DNA of 64,000 nt from Nonlabens sp. Hel1_33_55 (GTDB taxonomy: Bacteria; Bacteroidota; Bacteroidia; Flavobacteriales; Flavobacteriaceae). The stretch covers positions 372,001 to 436,000 of the forward strand of contig NZ_LT627735.1 in the NCBI RefSeq assembly GCF_900101765.1. The letters run 5' to 3'. The notes below the pieces were generated by a model. The model was not told where the DNA came from. It worked only from the letters and a program-made list of their open reading frames with translations, and did not search any database. Positions 17,086 through 25,727 of this stretch are shown here, piece by piece. The translations under genes and the position numbers were made by a program. Each line of letters begins with the position of its first letter. The stretch's first letter is position 1.

Positions 17086-18204
17086 ATGATAAAAATATTG
17101 ATTCTTTTTGGAACGCGACCAGAAGCCATTAAAATGGCTCCGCTGGTGGAGGAATTCAAAAAGCGAAAAGATAAGTTTGATGTAAAGGTCTGCGTTACGG
17201 GTCAGCATAGGGAAATGCTGGATCAGGTGTTGGATTTTTTTGACATCGTGCCAGATTTTGACATGGATTTGATGAAGCCCAATCAAAATCTATACAATCT
17301 GACAGCCGAGATCCTGACTGGATTGAAACCGATCTTGGAGTCCTATCGACCAGAGTTTGTATTTGTTCACGGCGATACCACTACCACAATGGCTGGAAGT
17401 ATAGCTTCCTTTTATGCAGGAGCAAAGGTTTGCCACGTTGAGGCTGGATTGCGCACCTTTGACAAGTTATCTCCATTCCCAGAAGAAGTTAATCGTCAGA
17501 TCACAGGACGCATAGCAGATTATCATTTTGCTCCTACTTCCACCTCCAAAGAAAATCTACTCAAGGAAAATGTGGATGAAAGCAAGATCATTGTTACGGG
17601 CAACACGGTAATAGACGCATTGTTGCAAAGTGTGGAAAAGGTTTCCAAAAAGCCAACCTTATTTGCCGAGGAGCTTTCTAAAGAACTAGGCGAGAAAAGA
17701 GTGGTATTGATAACTGGCCATAGAAGGGAAAACCATGGCGCGGGATTTGAAAGAATTTGTCAGGCGATAAAAAAGCTCGCGACGGTAAAACCTGAAGTCG
17801 TTTTTATTTATCCAGTTCATCTCAACCCCAAGGTTTTAGAGCCAGTCAATAAAAATTTATCTGGTGTTGAAAATGTCATGTTGATTGAACCCCTAGCCTA
17901 TGAAAATTTCATTTGGCTCATGAATAGGTCAACAGTTATTTTGACAGATAGTGGTGGCGTTCAAGAAGAAGCACCTAGCTTAGGCAAACCAGTGCTAGTT
18001 CTTCGGGACACCACTGAAAGGCCAGAAGCGATTGAGGCCGGCACGGTCATTCTTGTTGGCACTGACGTCGATTTGATCGTGAATCATACTATGGAGCTAT
18101 TGGAGAATGAGGATAAGCTGATAGAGATGAGTAATCGTCATAATCCTTATGGAGATGGACAAGCTTGTAGAAAAATTGCAGATTTCATTAGTAATAGTAG
18201 ATAA
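17086..18204 (+). CDS. wecB: UDP-N-acetylglucosamine 2-epimerase (non-hydrolysing)
   Basis: Interconverts UDP-GlcNAc and UDP-ManNAc. 372 residues, GT-B-like fold: LFGTRPEAIKMAPLVEEF, CVTGQHREMLDQVL, VHGDTTTTMAG, HVEAGLRT, PFPEEVNRQITGRIADY, ITGHRRENHG and TDSGGVQEEAPSLGKPVLVL are the family blocks with the expected catalytic Asp, Glu and His residues. The next gene, wecC, lies 8 nt downstream, so together they supply UDP-ManNAcA. Confidence 0.96.
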   Translation: MIKILILFGTRPEAIKMAPLVEEFKKRKDKFDVKVCVTGQHREMLDQVLDFFDIVPDFDMDLMKPNQNLYNLTAEILTGLKPILESYRPEFVFVHGDTTTTMAGSIASFYAGAKVCHVEAGLRTFDKLSPFPEEVNRQITGRIADYHFAPTSTSKENLLKENVDESKIIVTGNTVIDALLQSVEKVSKKPTLFAEELSKELGEKRVVLITGHRRENHGAGFERICQAIKKLATVKPEVVFIYPVHLNPKVLEPVNKNLSGVENVMLIEPLAYENFIWLMNRSTVILTDSGGVQEEAPSLGKPVLVLRDTTERPEAIEAGTVILVGTDVDLIVNHTMELLENEDKLIEMSNRHNPYGDGQACRKIADFISNSR

Positions 18205-18212
18205 GAAAAATT

Positions 18213-19424
18213 ATGAATCCAGAAGTAGTAATGATAGGTCTAGGTTATATTGGACTGCCGACGGCGGCTCTAATAGCGTCAAATAAAGTTGAAGTTCTTG
18301 GAGTAGATATCAATCCTAAGGTAGTTGAGACCATTAACAAGGGCGAGATTCATATTGTCGAACCAGACCTACATACGGCAGTTCATAAAGCAGTTACTGA
18401 TGGGTTTCTAAAAGCATCAACTACTCCAGAAAGCGCCAATATTTATATTGTTGTGGTTCCGACTCCATTTAAGGATAAAAACGAGCCAGATATTTCTTTT
18501 GTTGAAGCTGCTACTAAGGGTATAATTCCTTTATTGAAAGATGGGGATCTTTATATCATTGAATCCACCTCACCGGTAGGTACCACAGAAAAGATGAGGG
18601 ATTACATTTTCAGTGAGCGTCCAGAATTGATGGACAAGCTGGACGTTGCCTACTGTCCAGAACGAGTGCTGCCTGGGAACGTGATGCATGAATTGGTGCA
18701 TAACGATAGGGTTATTGGTGGGATTGATCAAAAAAGCACAGAGAGAGCAACCAGTTTCTACGCGAAATTTGTACAGGGAGATCTTCATCCAACAAATGCG
18801 CGAACTGCTGAAATGTGCAAACTCGTAGAAAACTCTTCACGGGATGTTCAGATTGCGTTTGCTAATGAACTGTCACTCATCTGCGACAAAGCAGATATCA
18901 ACGTATGGGAATTGATAAAACTTGCAAACAGGCATCCACGAGTGAATATTTTACAACCTGGTTGTGGAGTAGGTGGCCACTGTATAGCAGTTGACCCCTA
19001 TTTTATTGTGGCAGATTTCCCTTTAGAATCCCAGATTATAGGAAAGGCCCGTGAAATAAATAACTACAAGTCTTTCTGGTGTGCAGAAAAGGTCAAGAAT
19101 GCAAAATTGAAATACCAATTGGATTATGGTAAAAAGCCAAGTATTGCTTTAATGGGTCTTGCATTCAAACCCAATATTGACGACCTCAGGGAATCACCGG
19201 CAAAATATATTGCACAAAAGGTACTTCAGGATTCACAGGATGAAACCTATTACATTGTGGAGCCGAATATCGAGGATCACAAGGTTTTTAAATTGACCAA
19301 TTATCAAAAGGCGGTTGATCAAGCAGATATCGTCGTATTTCTAGTGGCCCACGATGAATTCAAGAATCTCAATTTGTCTGATGATAAAATGATTCTAGAT
19401 TTTTGTGGGGTAAATAATAAATAA
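18213..19424 (+). CDS. wecC: UDP-N-acetyl-D-mannosamine dehydrogenase
   Basis: Oxidises UDP-ManNAc to UDP-ManNAcA with NAD+. 403 residues: MIGLGYIGLPTAALIAS, VVPTPFKDKNEPDISFVEAA, ESTSPVGTTEKM, CPERVLPGNVMHELVHNDR and catalytic Cys in GVGGHCIAVDPYF. The LPGN and NDRVIGG wording distinguishes WecC from the other two dehydrogenases in this operon. It abuts the flippase gene directly. Confidence 0.95.
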   Translation: MNPEVVMIGLGYIGLPTAALIASNKVEVLGVDINPKVVETINKGEIHIVEPDLHTAVHKAVTDGFLKASTTPESANIYIVVVPTPFKDKNEPDISFVEAATKGIIPLLKDGDLYIIESTSPVGTTEKMRDYIFSERPELMDKLDVAYCPERVLPGNVMHELVHNDRVIGGIDQKSTERATSFYAKFVQGDLHPTNARTAEMCKLVENSSRDVQIAFANELSLICDKADINVWELIKLANRHPRVNILQPGCGVGGHCIAVDPYFIVADFPLESQIIGKAREINNYKSFWCAEKVKNAKLKYQLDYGKKPSIALMGLAFKPNIDDLRESPAKYIAQKVLQDSQDETYYIVEPNIEDHKVFKLTNYQKAVDQADIVVFLVAHDEFKNLNLSDDKMILDFCGVNNK

Positions 19425-20933
19425 TTGGATTCCGTAAAAAACAGCAACTCTTTCGGTCAGAGCAATACGGCACAGGCTTTCTGGGTTGCTGCTGGTAGCT
19501 TGAGTTCCTTTGCTCTTGCCATGGTAAGTGCTGCGGTATTGTCACGATATTTTGATAAAACGGAGTATGGTACATATCGACAGATCCTTTACATATACAG
19601 TTCACTACTGATCATATTTTCTGCGGGATTGCCTCGTGTGTTTGCCTATTTTCTACCTAGGCATACAATTGAGGAAGGAAAATATATTGTCAAGCAAATT
19701 ACCCAAGTTCTGTTTCTTGCAGGAATGCTGTTTTCTGCATTTCTTTTTTTTGGATCGGGATTGATTGCCCAGTTTCTTAATAATGAAGAACTGGAATATG
19801 GATTGAGGATATTCTCACCTATTCCCATGCTGCTTTTACCTACACTAGGTATTGAAGGCATTTTTTCTACCTATAAAAAAAGTATGTATATCGCCATATA
19901 CAACACCGTTTCACGGTTGATTATGCTCGCCTTTATTCTGGTGCCAGTGCTTTATTTTGGAGGTACTTACATCTATGCTATTTATGGATGGCTGGCTGCA
20001 TCAGTGTTGATGCTGTTTATGGCGTTGTGGTTTAAGAACATTCCATTTAAGGGTATTGTATCCCAATCAAGTTCTCTAACCTATAAGGAGATATTTGGTT
20101 ATAGTCTGCCATTGGTTTTTGCAAGCATTTGGGGAATCGCGATCAAAACGGCAGATGAGTTTTATATCAGCCGCTATTTTGGTGCAGACACGTTTGCAGA
20201 GTTTTCCAATGGATTTACTGAGCTTCCTTTCGTTACCATGATTACCGCAAGTACATCGGTGGTTTTGATGCCCTTGTTTTCCAAGCTTTTCAAGGAAGGT
20301 GGGAAGATAGAAGAGCTCATAACGACGTGGCGTAGTGCATTGAAAAAGTCCGCGATTTTAATTTATCCGTTGGTCATTTATTTTTTGGTGTTTAGTACAG
20401 ATATTATGGTTTTTCTCTATTCTGATAAATATGAAGTTTCGGGATCCTACTTTAAGATCAAGCTGCTCTTCAATTTTTTCAATATCGTGGTGTTTGCTCC
20501 TTTGTTTTTAGCAAATGGAAAGACAAAGCTCTATGCGTACGTTCACATGTATCTGGCGATTTTTTTATGGGCAAGTGATTACGCCTTGATTTTATTATTT
20601 GATTCTCCTTATGCAATTGCAATAAATAGTATTTTTTTGGCTGTAGCCAAAATTTTAATATTCGTATACCTTTCTGCAAGATTCATCAAGGTGCCAGTGT
20701 TAAGGTTTTTCCCATTAAAGACCTTGGTAAAGCTATTGATTCACGGAAGCATCATTATCGCATTGGTCAAGTTATTTGATATATATATATATCATGTGGA
20801 TATTTTATTGCTCCATTTGACGATCACATTTTCTCTGTTCTCTTTACTTTTGGTAATCAGCGCCAGATTCTTCAGACTTAATTATCTAGAAATTTTTATT
20901 CCGTTTATAAATAAAGTAATCAAGAAGAAATGA
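19425..20933 (+). CDS. Polysaccharide flippase, Wzx-like
   Basis: A 502-residue polytopic protein with about 12-14 hydrophobic segments, MATE/Wzx type. The N-terminal part, WVAAGSLSSFALAMVSAAVLSRYFDKTEYGTYRQIL, is typical of repeat-unit flippases. It would move undecaprenyl-linked repeat units across the inner membrane. Start is TTG at 19425, directly after the wecC stop; no nearby ATG would keep the first helix. It overlaps the next glycosyltransferase by 4 nt (ATGA). It is the only flippase seen in the window. Confidence 0.85.
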   Translation: MDSVKNSNSFGQSNTAQAFWVAAGSLSSFALAMVSAAVLSRYFDKTEYGTYRQILYIYSSLLIIFSAGLPRVFAYFLPRHTIEEGKYIVKQITQVLFLAGMLFSAFLFFGSGLIAQFLNNEELEYGLRIFSPIPMLLLPTLGIEGIFSTYKKSMYIAIYNTVSRLIMLAFILVPVLYFGGTYIYAIYGWLAASVLMLFMALWFKNIPFKGIVSQSSSLTYKEIFGYSLPLVFASIWGIAIKTADEFYISRYFGADTFAEFSNGFTELPFVTMITASTSVVLMPLFSKLFKEGGKIEELITTWRSALKKSAILIYPLVIYFLVFSTDIMVFLYSDKYEVSGSYFKIKLLFNFFNIVVFAPLFLANGKTKLYAYVHMYLAIFLWASDYALILLFDSPYAIAINSIFLAVAKILIFVYLSARFIKVPVLRFFPLKTLVKLLIHGSIIIALVKLFDIYIYHVDILLLHLTITFSLFSLLLVISARFFRLNYLEIFIPFINKVIKKK

Positions 20934-22048
20934 TACCATTGAAGATTACGATTATCACTGCGTTTATCTTTCCAGAAATGACGCCACGAGCAAATAGGTC
21001 GACAGAGCTGGCCATTGAGCTGGCCAGGACTGGTCATGAAGTTACTTTGTACGCCATACTGGGCAATTACGATTATTCTTCTTTTGAAATGGAGCATTCC
21101 TTGAAGGTTAGGGATTTTCCCAAAATGAGGTTCGTCAAAAAAACGAGCAGCTCCAATGAAAGGCGAGGTTTAAAAGACCGAATACTGCGCAAGCTATTTG
21201 GAAGGTTGTTGGAATTCCCAACCATTGAATTAAGCTTTAGGGTGCAATCCATTTTAAAAAAGACAAAAGGCGCTGATTTGTTGATTACGGTTTGCGGTAG
21301 TTATCCAATTAATTGGGGAACCGCTTGGTTCAAAGTGAAAAACACGACGCTCTTTCCGAAAATTTGGATCGCAGATTGTGGCGATCCCTATATGGGCAAT
21401 ATATTCAACAATCCACCTTTCTATTTCAAATATGTGGAAAAATGGTTTTGTAGAAAAGTAGATTACCTAACAGTTCCCATCGAGAATGCTAAAAATGGTT
21501 ATTACCAGGAATTTTGGGATAAGATCAAAGTAATTCCTCAAGGATTTAGATTCAATAAACCCAAGACCAACCTTGCCGTAATAAATAGTAGCCCTACTTT
21601 TGTGTACGCTGGAGCTTTTTACCCAGATTTGAGGGACCCTAGGGTACTGTTGGAATACCTTGCTTCTCTTGAGATAGATTTTAAATTTATAATATACACA
21701 GGCGCGATAAATTTAGTGGAACCCTACATGGATAGGCTGCAAGGAAAAATCGAGTTGAGGGATTATATCATGCGGGATGAGCTGATTGACGTAATGGCTT
21801 CGGTAGATTTTCTTTTGAATCTTGAAAATGAAACATCAGTGCAGAATCCAAGTAAGCTTATAGATTATGCACTAGCTGAAAGGCCTATTTTAAGTATCAG
21901 ATCATCTACCTTTAACCATATAACAGTTGATGAATTCTTAATGGGTAATTATAAAAATCAATTAGAGATTGAGAATTTAGAGCAGTATAATATTAGGAAC
22001 GTAGCCCAACAGTTTGTTGAATTATATTCCATTGATAAAGTCAAGTAG
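20930..22048 (+). CDS. Glycosyltransferase, GT-B fold (GT4-like)
   Basis: A 372-residue predicted cytoplasmic glycosyltransferase. N-terminal half: ITAFIFPEMTPRANRSTELA followed by ARTGHEVTLYA, the acceptor-side Rossmann entrance. C-terminal half: FVYAGAFYPDLRDPRVLLEYL and NLENETSVQNPSKLIDYALAE, where the conserved Glu-containing nucleotide-sugar segment is expected; divergent from the GT4 consensus. ATGA overlap with wzx and direct abutment with the DegT gene place it in the operon. Donor and acceptor cannot be told. Confidence 0.78.
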   Translation: MIPLKITIITAFIFPEMTPRANRSTELAIELARTGHEVTLYAILGNYDYSSFEMEHSLKVRDFPKMRFVKKTSSSNERRGLKDRILRKLFGRLLEFPTIELSFRVQSILKKTKGADLLITVCGSYPINWGTAWFKVKNTTLFPKIWIADCGDPYMGNIFNNPPFYFKYVEKWFCRKVDYLTVPIENAKNGYYQEFWDKIKVIPQGFRFNKPKTNLAVINSSPTFVYAGAFYPDLRDPRVLLEYLASLEIDFKFIIYTGAINLVEPYMDRLQGKIELRDYIMRDELIDVMASVDFLLNLENETSVQNPSKLIDYALAERPILSIRSSTFNHITVDEFLMGNYKNQLEIENLEQYNIRNVAQQFVELYSIDKVK

Positions 22049-23125
22049 ATGATAAATGTTACACAAACATTTTTTCCACCTTTGGAAGAATATAATTCTT
22101 ATCTCCGGAGAATATGGGACAATAAGTGGTTGACAAATCGTGGTAAATTGGTAGTGGAGTTGGAAGAAAAACTCAAATCCCATTTGGGCACTTCCTCTAT
22201 TTTAACCATGACTAATGGTACGCTTCCCATACAGATTGCCTTAAAGGTGTTGGGCGATGGTGGAGAAATAATTACAACACCCTTTAGTTATGTGGCGACA
22301 ACATCTGCCATTATTTGGGAAAATTGCACACCTGTTTTTGTTGATATCGATCCAGAGCATTTGACCATTGATGAAGAATTAATAGAAGCTTCAATCACAT
22401 CAAAGACTACGGCAATACTAGCAACGCATGTTTTTGGCAACCCATGTCATGTAGAGAAGATAGAGGAAATAGCACAAAAACATCAACTTAAAGTAATTTA
22501 CGATGCAGCGCATTGTTTTGATGTTGTTTACAAAGGCAAATCCATTTTTGAATACGGCGATGTAAGCACCTGTAGTTTTCACGCCACAAAACTTTTTCAT
22601 TGTGGAGAAGGTGGAGCCTTATTCTGCAGGGATGAGGATCTTATGCATAAATTGTTTTATTCCCATAATTTTGGACACGATGGACCGGTAGCTTTTCATG
22701 GTTTGGGGATCAATGCAAAAATATCAGAACTTCAAGGAGCAATGGGTTTGTCAGTATTGCCCTACATGACTGAAATCGCAGCTGCTCGAAAAAAAGTAGT
22801 CGACTATTATCGGGATCATTTGGACTTCTCAAAAATTCAGTCGATGAAGATAAGGAAGGACACACAGTGGAATTATAGCTACTTCCCAATCATATTTAAA
22901 ACCGAAAAGGATTTGTTACAAGTGCAGTCCCGTTTGAATGAAGCAAAAATTTTCCCTAGGCGTTATTTTTATCCATCGCTCAATACTATACCTTATGTAA
23001 ATGGTAGCAGTATGCCTATATCGGAACGAATAGCGTCGCGTGTATTATGTTTGCCTTTATATTTTGGTTTGGAAGAAATTGATCTGAAAAAAATATGTAA
23101 TTTGATAAATTTGAATGATGAATAA
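22049..23125 (+). CDS. DegT/DnrJ/EryC1 aminotransferase (sugar 4-aminotransferase, VioA/WecE-like)
   Basis: PLP-dependent sugar aminotransferase of 358 residues. TNRGKLVVELEEKL and MTNGTLPIQIALKVL at the N-terminus, TTPFSYVATTSAIIW, PLP-binding Asp in IYDAAHCFDV (about 152) and the Schiff-base Lys in SFHATKLFHCGEGGAL (about 182). It resembles enzymes that aminate C4 of dTDP-4-keto-6-deoxyglucose, the product of rfbB upstream. Position next to MaoC, WbqC and GNAT genes suggests the amine is then acylated. Regiochemistry (Qui4N or Fuc4N) is open. It overlaps the MaoC gene by 11 nt. Confidence 0.87.
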   Translation: MINVTQTFFPPLEEYNSYLRRIWDNKWLTNRGKLVVELEEKLKSHLGTSSILTMTNGTLPIQIALKVLGDGGEIITTPFSYVATTSAIIWENCTPVFVDIDPEHLTIDEELIEASITSKTTAILATHVFGNPCHVEKIEEIAQKHQLKVIYDAAHCFDVVYKGKSIFEYGDVSTCSFHATKLFHCGEGGALFCRDEDLMHKLFYSHNFGHDGPVAFHGLGINAKISELQGAMGLSVLPYMTEIAAARKKVVDYYRDHLDFSKIQSMKIRKDTQWNYSYFPIIFKTEKDLLQVQSRLNEAKIFPRRYFYPSLNTIPYVNGSSMPISERIASRVLCLPLYFGLEEIDLKKICNLINLNDE

Positions 23126-23513
23126 AATAAAAGTTGGAGATCGGGCAATTGATAAACGGCGTTTCTCATCTGCAGACGTTCAAAACTATGCTGATCTAAG
23201 TGGGGATTTTAATCCTATTCATTTTGATGAGGATTATGCTAAGGATACAATTTTTAAAAAACCGATTGTGCACGGGCCTTTAGTAATAACTTTAATAACA
23301 ACCCTATTTGCTAAAGAGCTTCCGGGACCTGGGAGTGTTTATCTTAGTCATGATATAAAATATCTACATCCAGTATTTATCGATGATGAGGTTACAGCAA
23401 TTTTAGAAGTAATTGAGGTTACAGATAAACAGCATGTTATAATCAAAACTAGTTGTTACAACGCTCAAGAAATATTGTTACTTGAGGGAATAGCACGATT
23501 AAAAAAATATTGA
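23115..23513 (+). CDS. MaoC-like (R)-specific enoyl-CoA hydratase
   Basis: A 132-residue single hot-dog-fold protein. YADLSGDFNPIHFDEDYA (about 25-42) contains the complete hydratase-2 motif with catalytic Asp31 and His36. Such enzymes hydrate trans-2-enoyl-CoA to (R)-3-hydroxyacyl-CoA. They are unusual inside a polysaccharide operon; lying between a sugar aminotransferase and a GNAT it probably makes a 3-hydroxyacyl-CoA, for example 3-hydroxybutyryl-CoA, as acyl donor for an amino sugar (inference). It overlaps the DegT gene by 11 nt, and WbqC follows 4 nt later. Confidence 0.88.
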   Translation: MMNKIKVGDRAIDKRRFSSADVQNYADLSGDFNPIHFDEDYAKDTIFKKPIVHGPLVITLITTLFAKELPGPGSVYLSHDIKYLHPVFIDDEVTAILEVIEVTDKQHVIIKTSCYNAQEILLLEGIARLKKY

Positions 23514-23517
23514 GGCT

Positions 23518-24222
23518 ATGGATTTGGCAATAATGCAACCATACATATTCCCTTACATTGGTTATTATCAGTTAATTTATGCTGTAGATAAATTCATCTT
23601 ATATGATGATGTAACTTTTATAAAAGGAGGTTGGATAAACCGAAATAATATATTGATAAATGGTACCGCCAGTCTTTTTACTGTTCCTCTAACCGGAGCG
23701 AGTTCTAATCGAGAAATTGGAGCCATTGAAATCAATGAAAAAATGTATCCGATCTGGAAAAAAAAATTCCTCAAAAGTCTTTCTCAAAATTATTCTTCAG
23801 CTCCTTTTTACGATGACGTATTCCCTTTGATTGAAGAGGTATTAAATGTTTCTTCCTGCTCCATAAGTACTTTAGCTGGTAGAAGCCTACTAGCGGTTTG
23901 TGAGCATTTGAAAATTAATACAGAGTTTGTAAATTCTTCATCAGTCTATGGAAATCATCATCTTTCAGGAAAAGATCGAGTTATCGACATTTGTAAAAAG
24001 GAAGATGCTGAGCACTATATTAACCCGATAGGCGGTAAAGAACTTTATGATAAAAGTGATTTCGAGGGCGAGGGATTGCATTTAAGTTTCATTCAGACAG
24101 GTGAAATCTCTTACACTCAATCTAAAGGCGATTTTGTGCCGTATCTTTCAATAATTGATGTCTTGATGTTCAATTCCAAAACGGAAACATTAAAATTGAT
24201 GCAAAATTATCAATTAGTATGA
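23518..24222 (+). CDS. WbqC family protein
   Basis: A 234-residue WbqC-like protein: MDLAIMQPYIFPYIGYYQL at the N-terminus with KFILYDDVTFIKGGWINRN, IYGNHHLSGKDR-like and YINPIGGKELY segments are the family blocks. The family is named from O-antigen clusters and its chemistry is not established to my knowledge; association with amino-sugar acylation or amidation genes is recurrent. It overlaps the downstream DegT-like gene by 4 nt (ATGA), so it is translationally coupled. Confidence 0.85.
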   Translation: MDLAIMQPYIFPYIGYYQLIYAVDKFILYDDVTFIKGGWINRNNILINGTASLFTVPLTGASSNREIGAIEINEKMYPIWKKKFLKSLSQNYSSAPFYDDVFPLIEEVLNVSSCSISTLAGRSLLAVCEHLKINTEFVNSSSVYGNHHLSGKDRVIDICKKEDAEHYINPIGGKELYDKSDFEGEGLHLSFIQTGEISYTQSKGDFVPYLSIIDVLMFNSKTETLKLMQNYQLV

Positions 24223-25169
24223 TAGCGATTGGTGGCTATTTTGAATTAGAATTAAGAAATGGCGAGACTTATCACCCTACGGCTATAAAATTAAATACCG
24301 GTAGAAATGCACTTGAGTATATACTAAGAGAAAGGAAATATGATAAAATTCACCTACCTTATTTTACATGTGATGTAATTTTGGAGCCGTTAAAGAAATT
24401 AAATATTTCATTTAAGTTTTATTCCATCAATGATCAATTTGAGCCAATACTCGAGGTAGAAAATATTCCTGAGAACGAAGGTTTCATTTTAAATAATTAT
24501 TTTGGATTAAAGGATGATCTAATTTATAAGTATCGTAATTTTTCAAATCTTATAGTTGATAATTCTCAGGCATTTTTTTCCAAACCACTGAAAAATGTCG
24601 ACACATTTTATTCGCCAAGAAAATTTTTTGGCATTCCAGATGGTGGCTATTTGTATATTAACGTGAATAGTCAAATGCAAATGAAAAGGGATATCTCTAG
24701 TGATAGATTTGAGCATCTTTTGTTAAGAACAGAGAAAGGCGCCGAAGCTGGGTATAGAAGTTTTCAAATAAATGATGAAAATCTTGAGGAACAACCTATT
24801 TTGGCTATGTCTTTAATTACAGAAAAACTTTTAAAATCAATAGATTATAACTTTGTAATCAATAGGCGCTGTAACAATTTCAAATTACTAAATCAAGGCT
24901 TGAGAAAACACAATCAATTTACTCATATCTTGAAAAGCGATGATGTACCGATGGTTTACCCTTTTTGGAGTAAAAATAAGTCTATAAGGGAAGCATTGTC
25001 AAGTCAGCTCATATTTACCGCTGTTTATTGGCCGAATGTCAAAAATTGGTGCGAACCCCAAACTTTGGAATATCGACTTGCCGATGAGGTAGTTTATTTG
25101 CCAGTCGATCAAAGATATGGCGCCGACGAAATGAATAAAATTTTAAAAATAATAAATGATGAACTTTAA
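24219..25169 (+). CDS. Divergent DegT-like PLP-dependent protein
   Basis: A 316-residue protein with the layout of DegT aminotransferases but weak conservation. Seen: LNTGRNALEYILRERKYDKI (substrate/cofactor entry region), ILNNYFGL, an Asp at the PLP-pyridine position in LIVDNSQAFFS, and a Lys at the Schiff-base position in YSPRKFFGIPDGGYLYI. Both catalytic positions are kept, so activity is possible. Strongly AT-rich (18-20 G+C per 60 nt in sampled lines) compared with the sugar operon upstream, which hints at separate acquisition. It overlaps the GNAT gene by 14 nt. Confidence 0.65.
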   Translation: MIAIGGYFELELRNGETYHPTAIKLNTGRNALEYILRERKYDKIHLPYFTCDVILEPLKKLNISFKFYSINDQFEPILEVENIPENEGFILNNYFGLKDDLIYKYRNFSNLIVDNSQAFFSKPLKNVDTFYSPRKFFGIPDGGYLYINVNSQMQMKRDISSDRFEHLLLRTEKGAEAGYRSFQINDENLEEQPILAMSLITEKLLKSIDYNFVINRRCNNFKLLNQGLRKHNQFTHILKSDDVPMVYPFWSKNKSIREALSSQLIFTAVYWPNVKNWCEPQTLEYRLADEVVYLPVDQRYGADEMNKILKIINDEL

Positions 25170-25713
25170 AATAGGATTTAGAGCATTTGAGGTAGCCGAT
25201 TCAACTTTTATAAATGCTCTAAGAAACCTGGAAGATTATGAAAATTCTATTGGCGGCAATAAAAGATTCGTTTCTAAGGAGAGAGAACAAAAATGGGTTG
25301 AAGACCTAATTTTTAATGATTATCAAGATAGAATATATATGGCAATTTATGAAGCTGGAGATGAAGCTCGCCAGATAATAGGCTATACTTCTATTTCTGA
25401 TATCGATCATGTCAATAAATCTTGTTTTTGGAGCGGTATTAAAATCCACCCTGATTTTAGCGGGAAAGGATATGGTACGCAGACTGCGCTTCTTATTTTA
25501 AAATATGTTTTTCAAGAGTTAAACATGGAAAGGTGTACTGGAGAATGTCTTGAAAATCATCCCGCAGTCAAAAAAATGTTAGAGAAAGTAGGTTATTCGG
25601 TAGAAGGCTTAAAAAGGCATAGTCTTTTTAAAAGTGGGGAGTATCAAAACCAATTCCTTTTCAGTATTTTAAAATCTGAATTTATCCAAGTAAAATCTTC
25701 ATTTGATTTGTAA
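25156..25713 (+). CDS. GNAT N-acyltransferase (RimJ/RimL-like)
   Basis: A 185-residue GNAT-fold acyltransferase. The acyl-CoA pyrophosphate loop is HPDFSGKGYGTQTALL (about 98-112), followed by CTGECLENHPAVKKMLEKVG. N-terminal FRAFEVADSTFINALRN fits the RimJ/RimL group, which in polysaccharide clusters acylates amino sugars. Likely acceptor is the 4-amino sugar from the DegT enzyme at 22049, and likely donor the product of the MaoC hydratase (inference). Start may be either of two adjacent ATGs (25156/25159). Confidence 0.82.
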   Translation: MMNFKIGFRAFEVADSTFINALRNLEDYENSIGGNKRFVSKEREQKWVEDLIFNDYQDRIYMAIYEAGDEARQIIGYTSISDIDHVNKSCFWSGIKIHPDFSGKGYGTQTALLILKYVFQELNMERCTGECLENHPAVKKMLEKVGYSVEGLKRHSLFKSGEYQNQFLFSILKSEFIQVKSSFDL

Positions 25714-25727
25714 ACCAAAATAGTTCT

